Shown in pieces: positions 43,984 to 53,245 of a stretch of 64,000 nt of DNA (position 1 is its first letter; the number at the start of each line of letters is the position of its first letter). Source of the DNA: Thermoplasmatota archaeon (GTDB taxonomy: Archaea > Thermoplasmatota > Thermoplasmata > UBA10834); the NCBI GenBank assembly GCA_018818785.1, contig JAHIRF010000002.1:124001-188000 (forward strand), written 5' to 3'. The position numbers were made by a program, and so were the translations under genes. The notes under the pieces were generated by a model. That model had not been told where the DNA came from, searched no databases, and worked only from the letters and a program-made list of their open reading frames with translations.

Positions 43984-44029
43984 TAGGTATTTAGCCAACT
44001 GAGGGCTTTCAGCTATCGGGGGATCCAGA

Positions 44030-44593
44030 ATGGCGAAAGCGGCACTTATGATGGGGATTGCAGTCGCTGTTGTTGCTCTGATTATCGTTTCATTGTCGTG
44101 GGCATACTACAGTCCAGAGTATTCGTGGGATGCCTCTATACGGGACAGCGACGGCGATGGTTATCCCGATAACATCGATCCATATCCTGATGACCCTGCG
44201 AAGTGGACATCCCCTTCGGTGACTCCTACAACATCAATTGCGCATGTCACCGTATTCAACGGCATCAAGTTCATAATTGGCGCAGGCGCTGAGGTGCCTT
44301 GGTCAGATGTCACAATCATACTTTCGGATGGGAGCCAACATGAGGCATGGGACAACATCTCGTCATCAGATCTGGATGACACAATCTATGATTCCCAAAG
44401 CTACGGAGATGAATATGTCGGCGAGTTATGCGTCTCTCTCGTCGTCACAGACCTAGACGGTAATGGTCGAATGGACGAAATGGACTACTTCACCCTGATA
44501 GCAGACGAGTTCTCATATGGGCAGACCTACAGCATTTTCTTGGTCTATGATCCCACTGCAGAGGAAATCACTCGATGCATCTTCACTGGGTAG
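44030..44593 (+). CDS. Membrane-anchored calcium-binding-type protein
   Basis: A 187-residue protein with an N-terminal hydrophobic helix (residues 4-26), then DSDGDGYPDNIDPYPDD, a thrombospondin-type-3 or dockerin-like calcium loop, and a second loop DLDGNGRMDEMDYFT near the C-terminus. The region between is strand-rich, with VTVFNGIKFIIGAGAEVPWSDV, as in archaeal pilin-like secreted proteins. Likely outside the cell. Confidence 0.6.
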   Translation: MAKAALMMGIAVAVVALIIVSLSWAYYSPEYSWDASIRDSDGDGYPDNIDPYPDDPAKWTSPSVTPTTSIAHVTVFNGIKFIIGAGAEVPWSDVTIILSDGSQHEAWDNISSSDLDDTIYDSQSYGDEYVGELCVSLVVTDLDGNGRMDEMDYFTLIADEFSYGQTYSIFLVYDPTAEEITRCIFTG

Positions 44594-44607
44594 AGGGTCC
44601 TTGTACC

Positions 44608-44626
44608 GAGAAAACGCCATAGAGGC
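44608..44626 (+). repeat. Island repeat motif preceded by AGGGTCC
   Basis: GAGAAAACGCCATAGAGGC, preceded by AGGGTCC seven bases earlier (44595-44601), the same order as in the att copies at 39.9 and 41.7 kb. It may mark the decayed end of another insertion. Confidence 0.45.
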
Positions 44627-44656
44627 GGAAGGACATGCAGCGAACGGTCGATAGAA

Positions 44657-45031
44657 ATGGCAAAGAAGATGATTGTATGCAAGAAATGTGGAGTCAAGAA
44701 TCCAGACTATGCCTTCCGTTGTGGCTCTTGTGCCTCCACGCTCCGCAGTCCTACTGCCAAGGATTCGCGTGCAACTCGAGGAGAACAGACATCAGAGGGC
44801 CTAGTCGATTCCGTCGACGGACATATGACCAATGACCGAAAACCGATCTGGCAAACAAGATATCGTAACCGCGTTGCGTTGAACTTGTTCTTGATCGCCC
44901 TTTTCGCATTCATTCTTATCATGGACATATTGTCTGGTGCAAGCGCTCTCAACATTGCTGTTGTGCTGGTGTTTCTGGCTCTTTCCACCACGCGGTTCCT
45001 CCTTACTTGGCGGAGGATCCAACAAGCGTAG
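44657..45031 (+). CDS. Zinc-ribbon membrane protein C
   Basis: A 124-residue protein with zinc ribbon CKKCGVKNPDYAFRCGSC, a polar linker and two hydrophobic helices (about 76-93 and 97-114), ending RRIQQA. Third member of the zinc-ribbon-plus-membrane set in the island. Confidence 0.62.
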   Translation: MAKKMIVCKKCGVKNPDYAFRCGSCASTLRSPTAKDSRATRGEQTSEGLVDSVDGHMTNDRKPIWQTRYRNRVALNLFLIALFAFILIMDILSGASALNIAVVLVFLALSTTRFLLTWRRIQQA

Positions 45032-45151
45032 CATCGTTCCTCTGATCCAATCCTATTCAGACGATCATCGACTAGTTGCTACTCCCGTTGCATAGACCCT
45101 GGCGAATGTGTCTGTCCAGAAGGATCTCAGGCATTGGACTCTAGTCTCAGC

Positions 45152-45700
45152 CTATGCAAGCAGGCCAGCGGACTTCAGCTCTTCTGTGATCTTGTCGACG
45201 GCAGTCTCGGCATCCTCAGGCTTTCGGGCGCCAGTGCAAACAAGTTTCCCGCTGCCGAACAGAAGCATAACTACCTTCGGCACGTCGAGACGGTACACGA
45301 GTCCGGGGAATTGCTCAGGTTCGTACTCGACCTTCTCAAGACCAAGTGTGATAGCCGTCGCATTGAGGTTGATCTTCGCCCCGAGGTTGCTTGTGGCAAC
45401 GATGTTCTGCACCACGATATCTGGCTCTTTCGTGATCACAACACCAGCAGCTTCTATCTCCTTGACCACCTTGCCAACAGCAGTCTTGACCTGCTCGAGG
45501 CTCTTGGCTCCCGTGCAAACGACCTTTCCGCTCCTGAAAAGCAGCGTCGCCGTCTTAGGTTCTTTGAGCCTGTATATCAGACCTGGGAACTGCTCAGGTT
45601 CGTATTCCGCACCGTCAAGCGTAATCGCAATCGCCTGAAGATCTAGCTCCACCCCTAGAGATGCTGAGGCGACAACGTTCTCTATCTTAATCACTGCCAT
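45152..45700 (-). CDS. tbp: TATA-binding protein
   Basis: A 182-residue protein with two direct repeats of the TBP fold: IENVVASASLGVELDL ... YEPEQFPGLIYRLKEPKTATLLFRSGKVVCTGAK and the matching VQNIVATSNLGAKINL ... YEPEQFPGLVYRLDVPKVVMLLFGSGKLVCTGAR. Start and length are standard. It is the first core gene after the island. A long TATA region (45736-45756) precedes it. Confidence 0.97.
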   Translation of the reverse strand: MAVIKIENVVASASLGVELDLQAIAITLDGAEYEPEQFPGLIYRLKEPKTATLLFRSGKVVCTGAKSLEQVKTAVGKVVKEIEAAGVVITKEPDIVVQNIVATSNLGAKINLNATAITLGLEKVEYEPEQFPGLVYRLDVPKVVMLLFGSGKLVCTGARKPEDAETAVDKITEELKSAGLLA

Positions 45701-45737
45701 AGGATATGCACCGACCTAACAGTAATGCAATGGATGG

Positions 45738-45755
45738 CTTATATAGTTTATAAAT
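45738..45755 (-). promoter_or_regulatory. TATA region of tbp
   Basis: The minus strand reads TTTATAAACTATATAAGC, two overlapping TATA-like elements about 40-55 bases before the tbp ATG. Confidence 0.55.
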
Positions 45756-45891
45756 GAGCGCTTAGTCGGCAATGAAGCTCCTCAAAATCGAAAATGTCGA
45801 TTGTGGCTCATCTTTTATATCCATTTTGGTTTAATTCGAATTGTAGCACGCTGCCCTTATAGCGTCTTCGTCACTATCCTATACGATACCA

Positions 45892-46281
45892 TCATTTCCG
45901 GCGAATATCACGCAGCTTCACCTCAAGGGCGATAGTATCGAGCAACATACGGAGGCGTCGTCCCTTGCTTTCCACCTCTTCGCGGCTAACCGAAGAAGAC
46001 TCAGGACACAGTTCGTCCACCATCACCTCACCGTCGACAGACATGTTCACAGGGTAGATGACGCAGCCTAAGGGCCTACGCGAGTACTCCCTGCATCGCT
46101 TCATCCCATGATCGTAGAAGAAACAGTATCCTCCAATGTTGCGCAGCCTAGGTATACTATCAACGCCGCGATTCACGAAATCCTCTCGATTATGACCATT
46201 TCTCTCGAGTCGCGCAATATCTGCATCGCATAGCTCCATCTCAGTATCGCTACAGCACTTCTCGCAATGAGAACATCGCAT
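45892..46281 (-). CDS. YkgJ-family cysteine cluster protein
   Basis: A 129-residue protein of the YkgJ/zinc- or iron-chelating type. Cysteines are in MRCSHCEKCCSDTE, YCFFYD, RCREYSRRPLGCVIYP and ELCPES. The family is thought to bind metal or an Fe-S cluster, and its function is unknown. It is a stand-alone gene. Confidence 0.8.
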   Translation of the reverse strand: MRCSHCEKCCSDTEMELCDADIARLERNGHNREDFVNRGVDSIPRLRNIGGYCFFYDHGMKRCREYSRRPLGCVIYPVNMSVDGEVMVDELCPESSSVSREEVESKGRRLRMLLDTIALEVKLRDIRRK

Positions 46282-46412
46282 CGAACCTACGAGGTCTGCG
46301 GGATAGTTAAAGCTTGGGGCCGTCCGAGCAGATATGTGTTGTGAAAAGAGGCTGGCGCCATTGGTGCGATCGGTCTCCTTGAAATGCCATTTGCATCAGC
46401 CTGCAACAGATG

Positions 46413-46976
46413 TCATTGCAGCTGTTTTCGGCGGTAACAATCCCTCGAATGGTCGTTTACCATACCCACTGCCTCCATGAAGGCGTAGCATATTGTGGGT
46501 CCCACGAATCTGAATCCCCTTCTCTTGAGATCCTTGCTCATCTCGATGGCCTCATCGGACGTAGTCAAGAGTCTGCACGATTCTCTCTTGGGAGTCATTG
46601 TTGGCTTTCCCCTGACGAATTGCCATATGTATGAGTCGAAGGTCCCGAATTCATGCTGAACCCTCACGAATGCCTTTGCATTGGTTATCGCCGATTCAAT
46701 CTTCAAACGGTTCCGAATGATGCCCCCATTAGATAATAGCCTGCGGATGTCTTTAGGTCCATAGGCTGCGACCTTCACGGGATTGAAGTCATCAAACGCC
46801 TTCCGATAATTCTCCCGCCTGCGCAATATCGTCATCCACGTGAGGCCTGCCTGCGCCCCCTCAAGCACGAGGAATTCGAATAATCTACATTCGTCATGTA
46901 CCGGCACGCCCCATTCCTTGTCATGGTATTCTATCGAAAGTGGGTCGTCACTAACCCATTCACAGCGCTTCTTCAT
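46413..46976 (-). CDS. tag: DNA-3-methyladenine glycosylase I
   Basis: A 187-residue base-excision enzyme that removes 3-methyladenine. The start MKKRCEWVSDDPLSIEYHDKEWG gives the first zinc ligands (Cys, His). LEGAQAGLTWMTIL and the C-terminal FVGPTICYAFMEAVGMVNDHSRDC (HxxxC zinc ligands) complete the family pattern. The ATG at 46976 fits the family N-terminus better than the one eight codons upstream. Confidence 0.92.
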   Translation of the reverse strand: MKKRCEWVSDDPLSIEYHDKEWGVPVHDECRLFEFLVLEGAQAGLTWMTILRRRENYRKAFDDFNPVKVAAYGPKDIRRLLSNGGIIRNRLKIESAITNAKAFVRVQHEFGTFDSYIWQFVRGKPTMTPKRESCRLLTTSDEAIEMSKDLKRRGFRFVGPTICYAFMEAVGMVNDHSRDCYRRKQLQ

Positions 46977-47168
46977 CCTATCCCACATAAATATCATCAA
47001 ATGGCGGATAATAGCTTCGCAAATAGAGAGCCGTAATACTATGGATTACCCAACGATGTTGAATTCGACTTGACCAAAATATAGAAAATATGCGACACTC
47101 ATGATGGTCTGAGGGATTTCATCACCTCATTGGGCCTCAATGAATGATCAATCTATGACGGGAATCGT

Positions 47169-47846
47169 GTGCCGATGATGACCATGAACAAGAAACAGAC
47201 TGTGAGCACAGAGGAGGTCGGAAGGAAGCTGCACCTCGATTACATGTACTCCTCCAAGGACGAATATCAGAAGATCCTTGACAATACCAACACCCTTCTG
47301 AAACATATACGCAAGCAAAGCCTGGATATCGACAAATTCTTCGACGAGATCATCACGGTCATCAGAAGACGTCTTTGGATAAGAGAAGTCACTGTCGCTC
47401 TGTTCAATCCCGAGAAGAGCTGCTACATGTACAGGTACATGGGCGGTCTCAGGAACGATACCTGGGAAGCACATAAAAGCCTATCATACACAAAAGAGGA
47501 GCTTGTCAACCCTAATGTGTACAAATCGAGGGAGATCAGCAAAGAGACCATCCTCTTCCTGGCAGAGGACAACCCCTACGGGGAGGGTGAGGCTAAGACA
47601 TACAATCGTCCTGCGATGCTGGAATCCATGAGGCGCTCGGCTGAGGACAGCATAGAGGGCGACTACTTCGATATCTGGATACGTGGGAAAAACGACGATA
47701 TACTGGGCTGGATAGAGATATCTGGAACCATTGATTACAAATTTCCCACCATAGAATCGCTGAAATGGATAGAGATACTGGCTTCACTGGCAGGCTTGGC
47801 AATAGGACTCTCAAATGTCAAGAATGAAAAGGGAAGAAGATTTTGA
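47169..47846 (+). CDS. GAF-like sensor domain protein
   Basis: A 225-residue protein. A helical N-terminus (to about residue 50) leads into a GAF-like fold: IRRRLWIREVTVALFNPEKSCYMYRYMGG, then DDILGWIEISG and the final helix LKWIEILASLAGLAIG. There is no output domain, so it may regulate a partner. A TATA-like AATATAGAAAATATG lies about 90 bases upstream. Confidence 0.6.
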   Translation: MPMMTMNKKQTVSTEEVGRKLHLDYMYSSKDEYQKILDNTNTLLKHIRKQSLDIDKFFDEIITVIRRRLWIREVTVALFNPEKSCYMYRYMGGLRNDTWEAHKSLSYTKEELVNPNVYKSREISKETILFLAEDNPYGEGEAKTYNRPAMLESMRRSAEDSIEGDYFDIWIRGKNDDILGWIEISGTIDYKFPTIESLKWIEILASLAGLAIGLSNVKNEKGRRF

Positions 47847-47899
47847 CCAGACCCGTTCGTTCAAGCCTGGTCGTCGGGTTTTCCTCTGAACTTGTTCCA

Positions 47900-48907
47900 C
47901 TAGCGCTTTCTCAGTTTTGGATTGAATATCTCGTCCATTGCATATCCAATGAGGGTGAACCCAAGAACGACAGCCACAATGCACAACCCAGGCACCACAA
48001 TCCATAAATAGAGGCCTTGGCGAATGGCGAATGCTGCGTCGGCATCAGCAATCATGTTCCCCCAGGTCACCACCTTTGATGAATCGGGTCCGAGTGAGAT
48101 GTAGCTCAAGGTGCTCTCCGAGAGGATCGAAAGCGCTATCGTCAATATCGCGTTGGCAAACATCAACGGGAAGACATTCGGGAAGATATGCTTCCTGACG
48201 ATGTAATAGTCGCCCGCGCCTACGGCCTTGGCACGTTCCACGAAGGATCGTTCCTTGAGAGAGAACACCTGCGCCCTGACTATCCTCGCTGTGCTTGACC
48301 ATCCAGTTATCCCGATGACGAACACGACCTTGGTGACGCTAGCACCTCCTGGCAAGACCGCTGCAAAGACTATCATCAATGCCAGCCAAGGTATGACGAG
48401 GAACACGTCAGTGATTCTCATCAGGACGTCGTCCTTTATGCCACCCCAATATCCGCTGAGCAATCCAACACCAGCGCCCATACCCATGGATACCGCTGTA
48501 GCCACCAATCCAACTAATAGCGAGACTCTCGTGCCATATACAACTCTTGCTAGAACATCCTGATAGTATGAATCCGTGCCCAGCCAGTGTTTGAGTGAAG
48601 GCGGCGACTCCTTTGGTGTGCTGTAATCCTGGTCAAAGGGTCCGTATGCCTGGTCCCAACCGCCGATGATAGAGAGTAATGACATCACCAGTGGAGAGAA
48701 CACGGCCATCACCACGAATATCATCAGTATTATCAAGCCGGCCATTCCTAGCCGGTTCTTGCGGTATATGCGCCACATTTTCAACGCATTCTTCTTCATC
48801 AGGCGCATTTTCTCTATCGTAGGTTCGGATAGACCAATACGAAATCGAGGTTTGGTCGGAGCCTTGCTGTCCTTGGGAATATGTATTGAATCATCCATAG
48901 CAATCAC
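47900..48907 (-). CDS. oppC: Peptide ABC transporter permease, OppC/DppC type
   Basis: A 335-residue inner permease with an extended N-terminal cytoplasmic stretch and six membrane helices. The binding-protein-dependent transport signature is in ERAKAVGAGDYYIVRKHIFPNVFPL. It overlaps the OppB gene by ATGA. The third gene of a binding protein-OppB-OppC operon on the minus strand, whose ATPases are likely those at 3989-6061. Confidence 0.92.
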   Translation of the reverse strand: MIAMDDSIHIPKDSKAPTKPRFRIGLSEPTIEKMRLMKKNALKMWRIYRKNRLGMAGLIILMIFVVMAVFSPLVMSLLSIIGGWDQAYGPFDQDYSTPKESPPSLKHWLGTDSYYQDVLARVVYGTRVSLLVGLVATAVSMGMGAGVGLLSGYWGGIKDDVLMRITDVFLVIPWLALMIVFAAVLPGGASVTKVVFVIGITGWSSTARIVRAQVFSLKERSFVERAKAVGAGDYYIVRKHIFPNVFPLMFANAILTIALSILSESTLSYISLGPDSSKVVTWGNMIADADAAFAIRQGLYLWIVVPGLCIVAVVLGFTLIGYAMDEIFNPKLRKR

Positions 48908-49884
48908 TCCATCTTCACCCTCGGGTCCATATAGACCAGCAGCACGTCAGCAATCAAATTAGCGATGATCACTACTACGGCAATCAAGAAAAATGCCGCC
49001 TCTAATAATGGAAAATCCTTATCGATGGTGGCCTTCACGGTCAACCACCCTATCCCGGGATAATCGAAGACGACTTCGGCTTGGAAGGCGCCACCTACGA
49101 CGAATGCGATATCGATCGCAATCAGCGCGACCATAGGAAGCATGGCATTGGGTAGTGCGTGATCCTTCAGGACCTTTCGTTCGGTCATACCCTTGGCCCT
49201 GGCAGTGGTTATGTACTCCTCGGTCATCACATCGATCAAAGAACCCCGCATGATGAGGGAAAAAGCGGCAATACTCCCTATGGTCAGGGCCGTAGCTGGT
49301 AATACCAAATGCGATAACATGTCTTTGATCGAGATCCATGTGAACTCGAACCTCGTGCCGTACTCCAATGCACCACCAGAGGGGGTCCACTTGAGTTCGG
49401 TAGCGAATATGACGATGAGCATCATCGCAAACCAGAAGGTTGGCATTGCATAGAAGAACAATGAAAATGCCATTGATCCAGTGTCGAAGGCGCCTCCACG
49501 CTTCCATGCAGCCAGAATTCCAATCGACATCCCGATGACTATCATAAGTATCGACGAAGTTCCCGTGAGAATCAGGGTCCACACCATGTTGTCAAGTATG
49601 ATGTCCATGGCGGGCCTAAGCGGTTCCGAGATAGCATTCCCGAAGTTGAGTGTGAACACGTTCTCAATGTACTTGAGAAATTGCACATAAATCGGTTGAT
49701 CGAGCCCGAAATCATGAATGAACTGTTCCTTATATTCATCGGATACCCTAGTATTGTTCCTGAGATTCATCAAAGGGTCACCGGGTATGACTCGGAAAAG
49801 GAAGAAGTTCATCACGACTACCATGAGGAGGGTTATGAAGGAGTTAAAGGCCTTTCTTGCAATCAATATCTTGCCGTTTCTCAT
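48904..49884 (-). CDS. oppB: Peptide ABC transporter permease, OppB/DppB type
   Basis: A 326-residue permease with six membrane helices. It starts with the family segment FFLFRVIPGDPL and carries the coupling loop YITTARAKGMTERKVLKDHALPNAMLPMV. It lies about 140 bases after the binding protein gene and overlaps oppC. Confidence 0.93.
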   Translation of the reverse strand: MRNGKILIARKAFNSFITLLMVVVMNFFLFRVIPGDPLMNLRNNTRVSDEYKEQFIHDFGLDQPIYVQFLKYIENVFTLNFGNAISEPLRPAMDIILDNMVWTLILTGTSSILMIVIGMSIGILAAWKRGGAFDTGSMAFSLFFYAMPTFWFAMMLIVIFATELKWTPSGGALEYGTRFEFTWISIKDMLSHLVLPATALTIGSIAAFSLIMRGSLIDVMTEEYITTARAKGMTERKVLKDHALPNAMLPMVALIAIDIAFVVGGAFQAEVVFDYPGIGWLTVKATIDKDFPLLEAAFFLIAVVVIIANLIADVLLVYMDPRVKME

Positions 49885-50025
49885 CGTAGCACCTAATGCA
49901 TTGTTACCTTGAGAGGACTGAGCACGGATTCCACCTATTCACTATCCACACTTCTCTCCAGCTTATGCACTGCATCCTGGAATGAAATGGAAAACGGTTT
50001 GAAGAAGGGGTTTATCACGACACTA

Positions 50026-52689
50026 TCAGGATGTCAGTGGCGGTTCTTCAGGCGGGGATGGTGGCTCGGCGCTCTTCCTGCGCTTCATCATCATGATAGC
50101 AGCCAATGCTCCGACTATCGCGATCACCGCGATTATCCCCGCGATGGCCACTGCGCTTATTCCGCCAGAATCATCCTTCACTGGTGTCAGATTCACATTG
50201 CATACGGTCGTATTGCCAGCTGTGACCTCCGCGGTGGTGACATTCTTCTCGTATCCAATCTTTGTCACGTTGACGATCACAGTCCCTGCTTCGACAGCGA
50301 TGAACGAATAGAATCCTGTAGCGTTCGTCGTGAATTTCTTCGTCTTATCGCCATACGTTATCTCCACGGTAGCACTTGCGATCGATGCACCTGTCTCGTT
50401 GTCGTATACGTAGCCAGACAGAGTTCCAGATGTCAGTGCCAGCGTAAGGTTCACCCATGTTGTCTCACCGGCAACGATAATGGCATCACCGGAAGCTATT
50501 CCATATCCGGTCTTCGATGCATTGACCATATACGAACCTTCAGGCAATGACACCATGTATGCTCCATCGACGTCAGTTGATCTCGACTGGTCACTAACGA
50601 GGATTGTCGCTCCTACGATACCAACAGAGTCCTCATCGGACACGACGCCTCTTAGCCATCCACTACCCTCCGCCAAATCGGTTACATTGACGACAAGATC
50701 ATCCACACCGGAAAGTCCGCCTGGATCTGTGACCCTCAACATCACGCTGACAATGCCAGTCTGGTCGAATTTATATGATACCGTACGACCATCAAGCACT
50801 GTGCTGGACAAATCCGGTTCTGTGAACTCCCACTCCCAGGTGAGCGTTTCTGTTGCATCGTTCTCGTCATCCGCTTCACCTGTGAACGACAATGTCTCTC
50901 CAACAGTACACGATTGATCCTGGCCCGCGTTCACGTTCTCCGGAGGCATCGGATCGACCCAATCTGCCACAGGCGTGACTTCGAAGAAGAACCACATCGA
51001 TCCAGGAGTCATACCCGCATTGGCCGTCATGTCTGGATAGTTGGTGAATCTCTCTGTGGTGTATGCATATAGACCCATTGGATAGTACAACACAACATAC
51101 GGGCACTGATCATAGAGGAGCGCCTGCATTTCGAGGATGATAGATTGTCTTTCCTCTTTATCCACCGTGGTTTGCTGTTCTAGGTACATACGATCATAGG
51201 TCGCATTGGACCAGAAGGAGTCAGACCACCGTGTCCAGTCCTGTGGACTCTGCGGAATCTGGTCAGTTGTCTGCGTCGAAAGCATGAAGTTCGGATCAAC
51301 ATCGGTGTCCCATGCCCATATGAACAGATCCATCTGACAGCCGAGCCATAGGTTGTACATCTGCCCCTCGGATATACCCGCAGGAGTAGCCTTTATGCCA
51401 ATCTCAGCTAGCGAGTCCTCAATGTCAATCGCAGCTGAACGGTCGTCGGTCTTGTCACTCCTGTAGTAGAACGAGAATTCCAGATCGACTCCAGATGTGC
51501 CGTTGTCTCTGATATCGTTGCCGTCAGTGTCAACGTATCCAGCTGCGTCCAGAAGTGCATTCGCCTTGGCGATCTGATAATCCCACCTGGTCTCCTCATC
51601 GACATAGTAATGCCAATATGAAGTCGCGGTCGGAATAATCGAATCACCGACTTCTGCGAGTCCTTCCATGACGTCGTTGACAATGTAGTCCTTGTCCGTC
51701 GCCATAGCGATCGCCTGACGAACAGAAAGGTTGGTAGTCTCGAGATTGTCACTGGCCTTGGGGAAGTTCTCTCGCAGTTCAGGAGAGGCACAGTTGATAC
51801 CTAGTTCGAATATCGACAGAGCCTTTACAGCCTGTCCCGCGATTCCATCCGTCTCAAGCGTCTCAGTCCAGAGTCTTGCGGGAACACCCATTGCGACATC
51901 GATATCATCCGCCCAGAGTGCCTCCATCATCGTGGTATCTGACAAGAATATCTTGAAGAGAACCTGATCGACCACGACCTGGTCGATATAATACTCGTCC
52001 CAGGCAAGCATTCGAATCCACCCAAGCGTGGCATCATACTCATCGAGGATCAGCGGCCCAGAGCCGATGGGGCCGTCAGGAAATGCGGTCTGGTCCCATG
52101 GATCAATCTTGTCAAGTTTGTCCACATCGACTTCGCTCCATAGATGCTCGGGCAATATCGGCACCATGATGGTCAACATCGTGGCCTTCTTGACATCAGT
52201 GGTGATCTGTACGGTGTAATCATCGATAGCAACAACAGGATGCACAATGTTTGACAGATAGTCGATCCAGAGCGCGCATGTGTCTGGATTCTCAAGTATC
52301 GTATTGTATGTGAATACTACATCATCTGCGGTCACATCCTGGCCGTCGTGCCATTTGGCGTTCTCAACGAGGTTGAATGTCCAGACGAGACCAGATGCGT
52401 CAGTCGTCCAGGATTCCGCCAACTGATCTCCTGGAGATAGGTCCGGTTCAACGGATGTGAGCGTGTCATACACGAGGAAATTTATCGTGTACGATATGCT
52501 CAAGGCCATCTTGAATGGATTCAGAGTATCCGGTTTCTGAAGGACTCCAACGATCAACTCGGAGTCCTCTTCAGCTGCCCCAGATTGTTTCGAAACCATT
52601 GGGAAGGCAAATAGCCCCACCAACAGAACAAGCGCACATATAGCCGCGGCAAGGTGCCGTCTTCCTGCACCGTAGTTCAGATGATTCAC
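50026..52689 (-). CDS. oppA: Peptide-binding lipoprotein-like protein with PKD and carboxypeptidase-regulatory-like domains
   Basis: An 887-residue extracellular solute-binding protein. A signal peptide (residues 10-35) is followed by an SBP_bac_5 domain (about 45-560: VGVLQKPDTLNPF, ESWTTDASGLVWTFNL). A PKD-like domain follows (about 585-690, with TWEWEF and VSVMLRVTDPGG), then two carboxypeptidase-regulatory-like beta domains (WLRGVVSDEDSVGIVGATI and LSGYVYDNETGASIASATV). One membrane helix and a basic, Pro-rich tail come last. So it is anchored at the C-terminus. The extra beta domains are unusual for OppA and may raise the binding lobe above the cell surface. Confidence 0.9.
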   Translation of the reverse strand: MNHLNYGAGRRHLAAAICALVLLVGLFAFPMVSKQSGAAEEDSELIVGVLQKPDTLNPFKMALSISYTINFLVYDTLTSVEPDLSPGDQLAESWTTDASGLVWTFNLVENAKWHDGQDVTADDVVFTYNTILENPDTCALWIDYLSNIVHPVVAIDDYTVQITTDVKKATMLTIMVPILPEHLWSEVDVDKLDKIDPWDQTAFPDGPIGSGPLILDEYDATLGWIRMLAWDEYYIDQVVVDQVLFKIFLSDTTMMEALWADDIDVAMGVPARLWTETLETDGIAGQAVKALSIFELGINCASPELRENFPKASDNLETTNLSVRQAIAMATDKDYIVNDVMEGLAEVGDSIIPTATSYWHYYVDEETRWDYQIAKANALLDAAGYVDTDGNDIRDNGTSGVDLEFSFYYRSDKTDDRSAAIDIEDSLAEIGIKATPAGISEGQMYNLWLGCQMDLFIWAWDTDVDPNFMLSTQTTDQIPQSPQDWTRWSDSFWSNATYDRMYLEQQTTVDKEERQSIILEMQALLYDQCPYVVLYYPMGLYAYTTERFTNYPDMTANAGMTPGSMWFFFEVTPVADWVDPMPPENVNAGQDQSCTVGETLSFTGEADDENDATETLTWEWEFTEPDLSSTVLDGRTVSYKFDQTGIVSVMLRVTDPGGLSGVDDLVVNVTDLAEGSGWLRGVVSDEDSVGIVGATILVSDQSRSTDVDGAYMVSLPEGSYMVNASKTGYGIASGDAIIVAGETTWVNLTLALTSGTLSGYVYDNETGASIASATVEITYGDKTKKFTTNATGFYSFIAVEAGTVIVNVTKIGYEKNVTTAEVTAGNTTVCNVNLTPVKDDSGGISAVAIAGIIAVIAIVGALAAIMMMKRRKSAEPPSPPEEPPLTS

Positions 52690-52896
52690 TTATACTAGTC
52701 CCCCTACTATCCGCCTGAACCTGGAGAATTAGATCCCCCGGCCCTAAGCAATGCAAGCCGGATTATACAAGATGCTATAAAAACGATGGCATTTACAGAC
52801 ACGAATGCGGAGCATAATCGAATAATGATGTCGATTACCGACGCATCTGAAAGGCCAGAATCAAAATCTATGCACGTAAATAACCATTCGAACTCC

Positions 52897-52907
52897 TTTT
52901 ATATTAG
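52897..52907 (+). promoter_or_regulatory. TATA box of the SRP RNA gene
   Basis: TTTTATATTAG, about 20-25 bases before the first paired base of the SRP RNA. Confidence 0.7.
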
Positions 52908-52920
52908 GTGCATGCATTTG

Positions 52921-53245
52921 CGAGTCGCTAGGCTTGACCGGGACGTTCGGCGTGTCCTTATACACCAAAATCGTCGACAGTGGGGGTGACAGCTGGGGAC
53001 GTCGTAACCGAACCGGCGCCAGTCCAGAAGCCGACAGTGAGGCCCTGTCCGATGGGGTTGAAGGGGGCTATATGCTCCTGCCGGAGGGCGGGGGTGTGTG
53101 CCTTTGTCGCGGAGATCGGGTCAGGCCCTGACGGGAGCAGCCTTACCGCGAACTATCAACGCTCACCGGGAAGCGGGACCGAGGAGGTTTCTGGGTCGCT
53201 GGCGCATGGAGAGGCCGGCAACCCCAGTGGCCTAGCACTCCTCCT
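52921..53245 (+). ncRNA. ffs: Signal recognition particle 7S RNA
   Basis: About 320 bases, normal for archaeal SRP RNA. Helix 1 closes the ends: GAGT-C-GCTAGGC (52922 on) with GCCTAGCACTC (53230-53240). The helix 8 S-domain has GTCAGG-CCC (53120-53128), tetraloop TGAC and GGG-AGCAGCC, the SRP54-binding core with its asymmetric AGCA loop. The 5' Alu-type region has GGGACGTTCGGCGTGTCC. Termination is probably at the CTCCTTTTCTC run. The tetraloop is of the URRC type instead of the common GNAR. Confidence 0.92.

Noticed and set aside
39886-44626. Repeated motif as a CRISPR array
   Set aside because: Only a few diverged copies at spacings from 0.35 to 2 kb, with genes between them and no cas genes.
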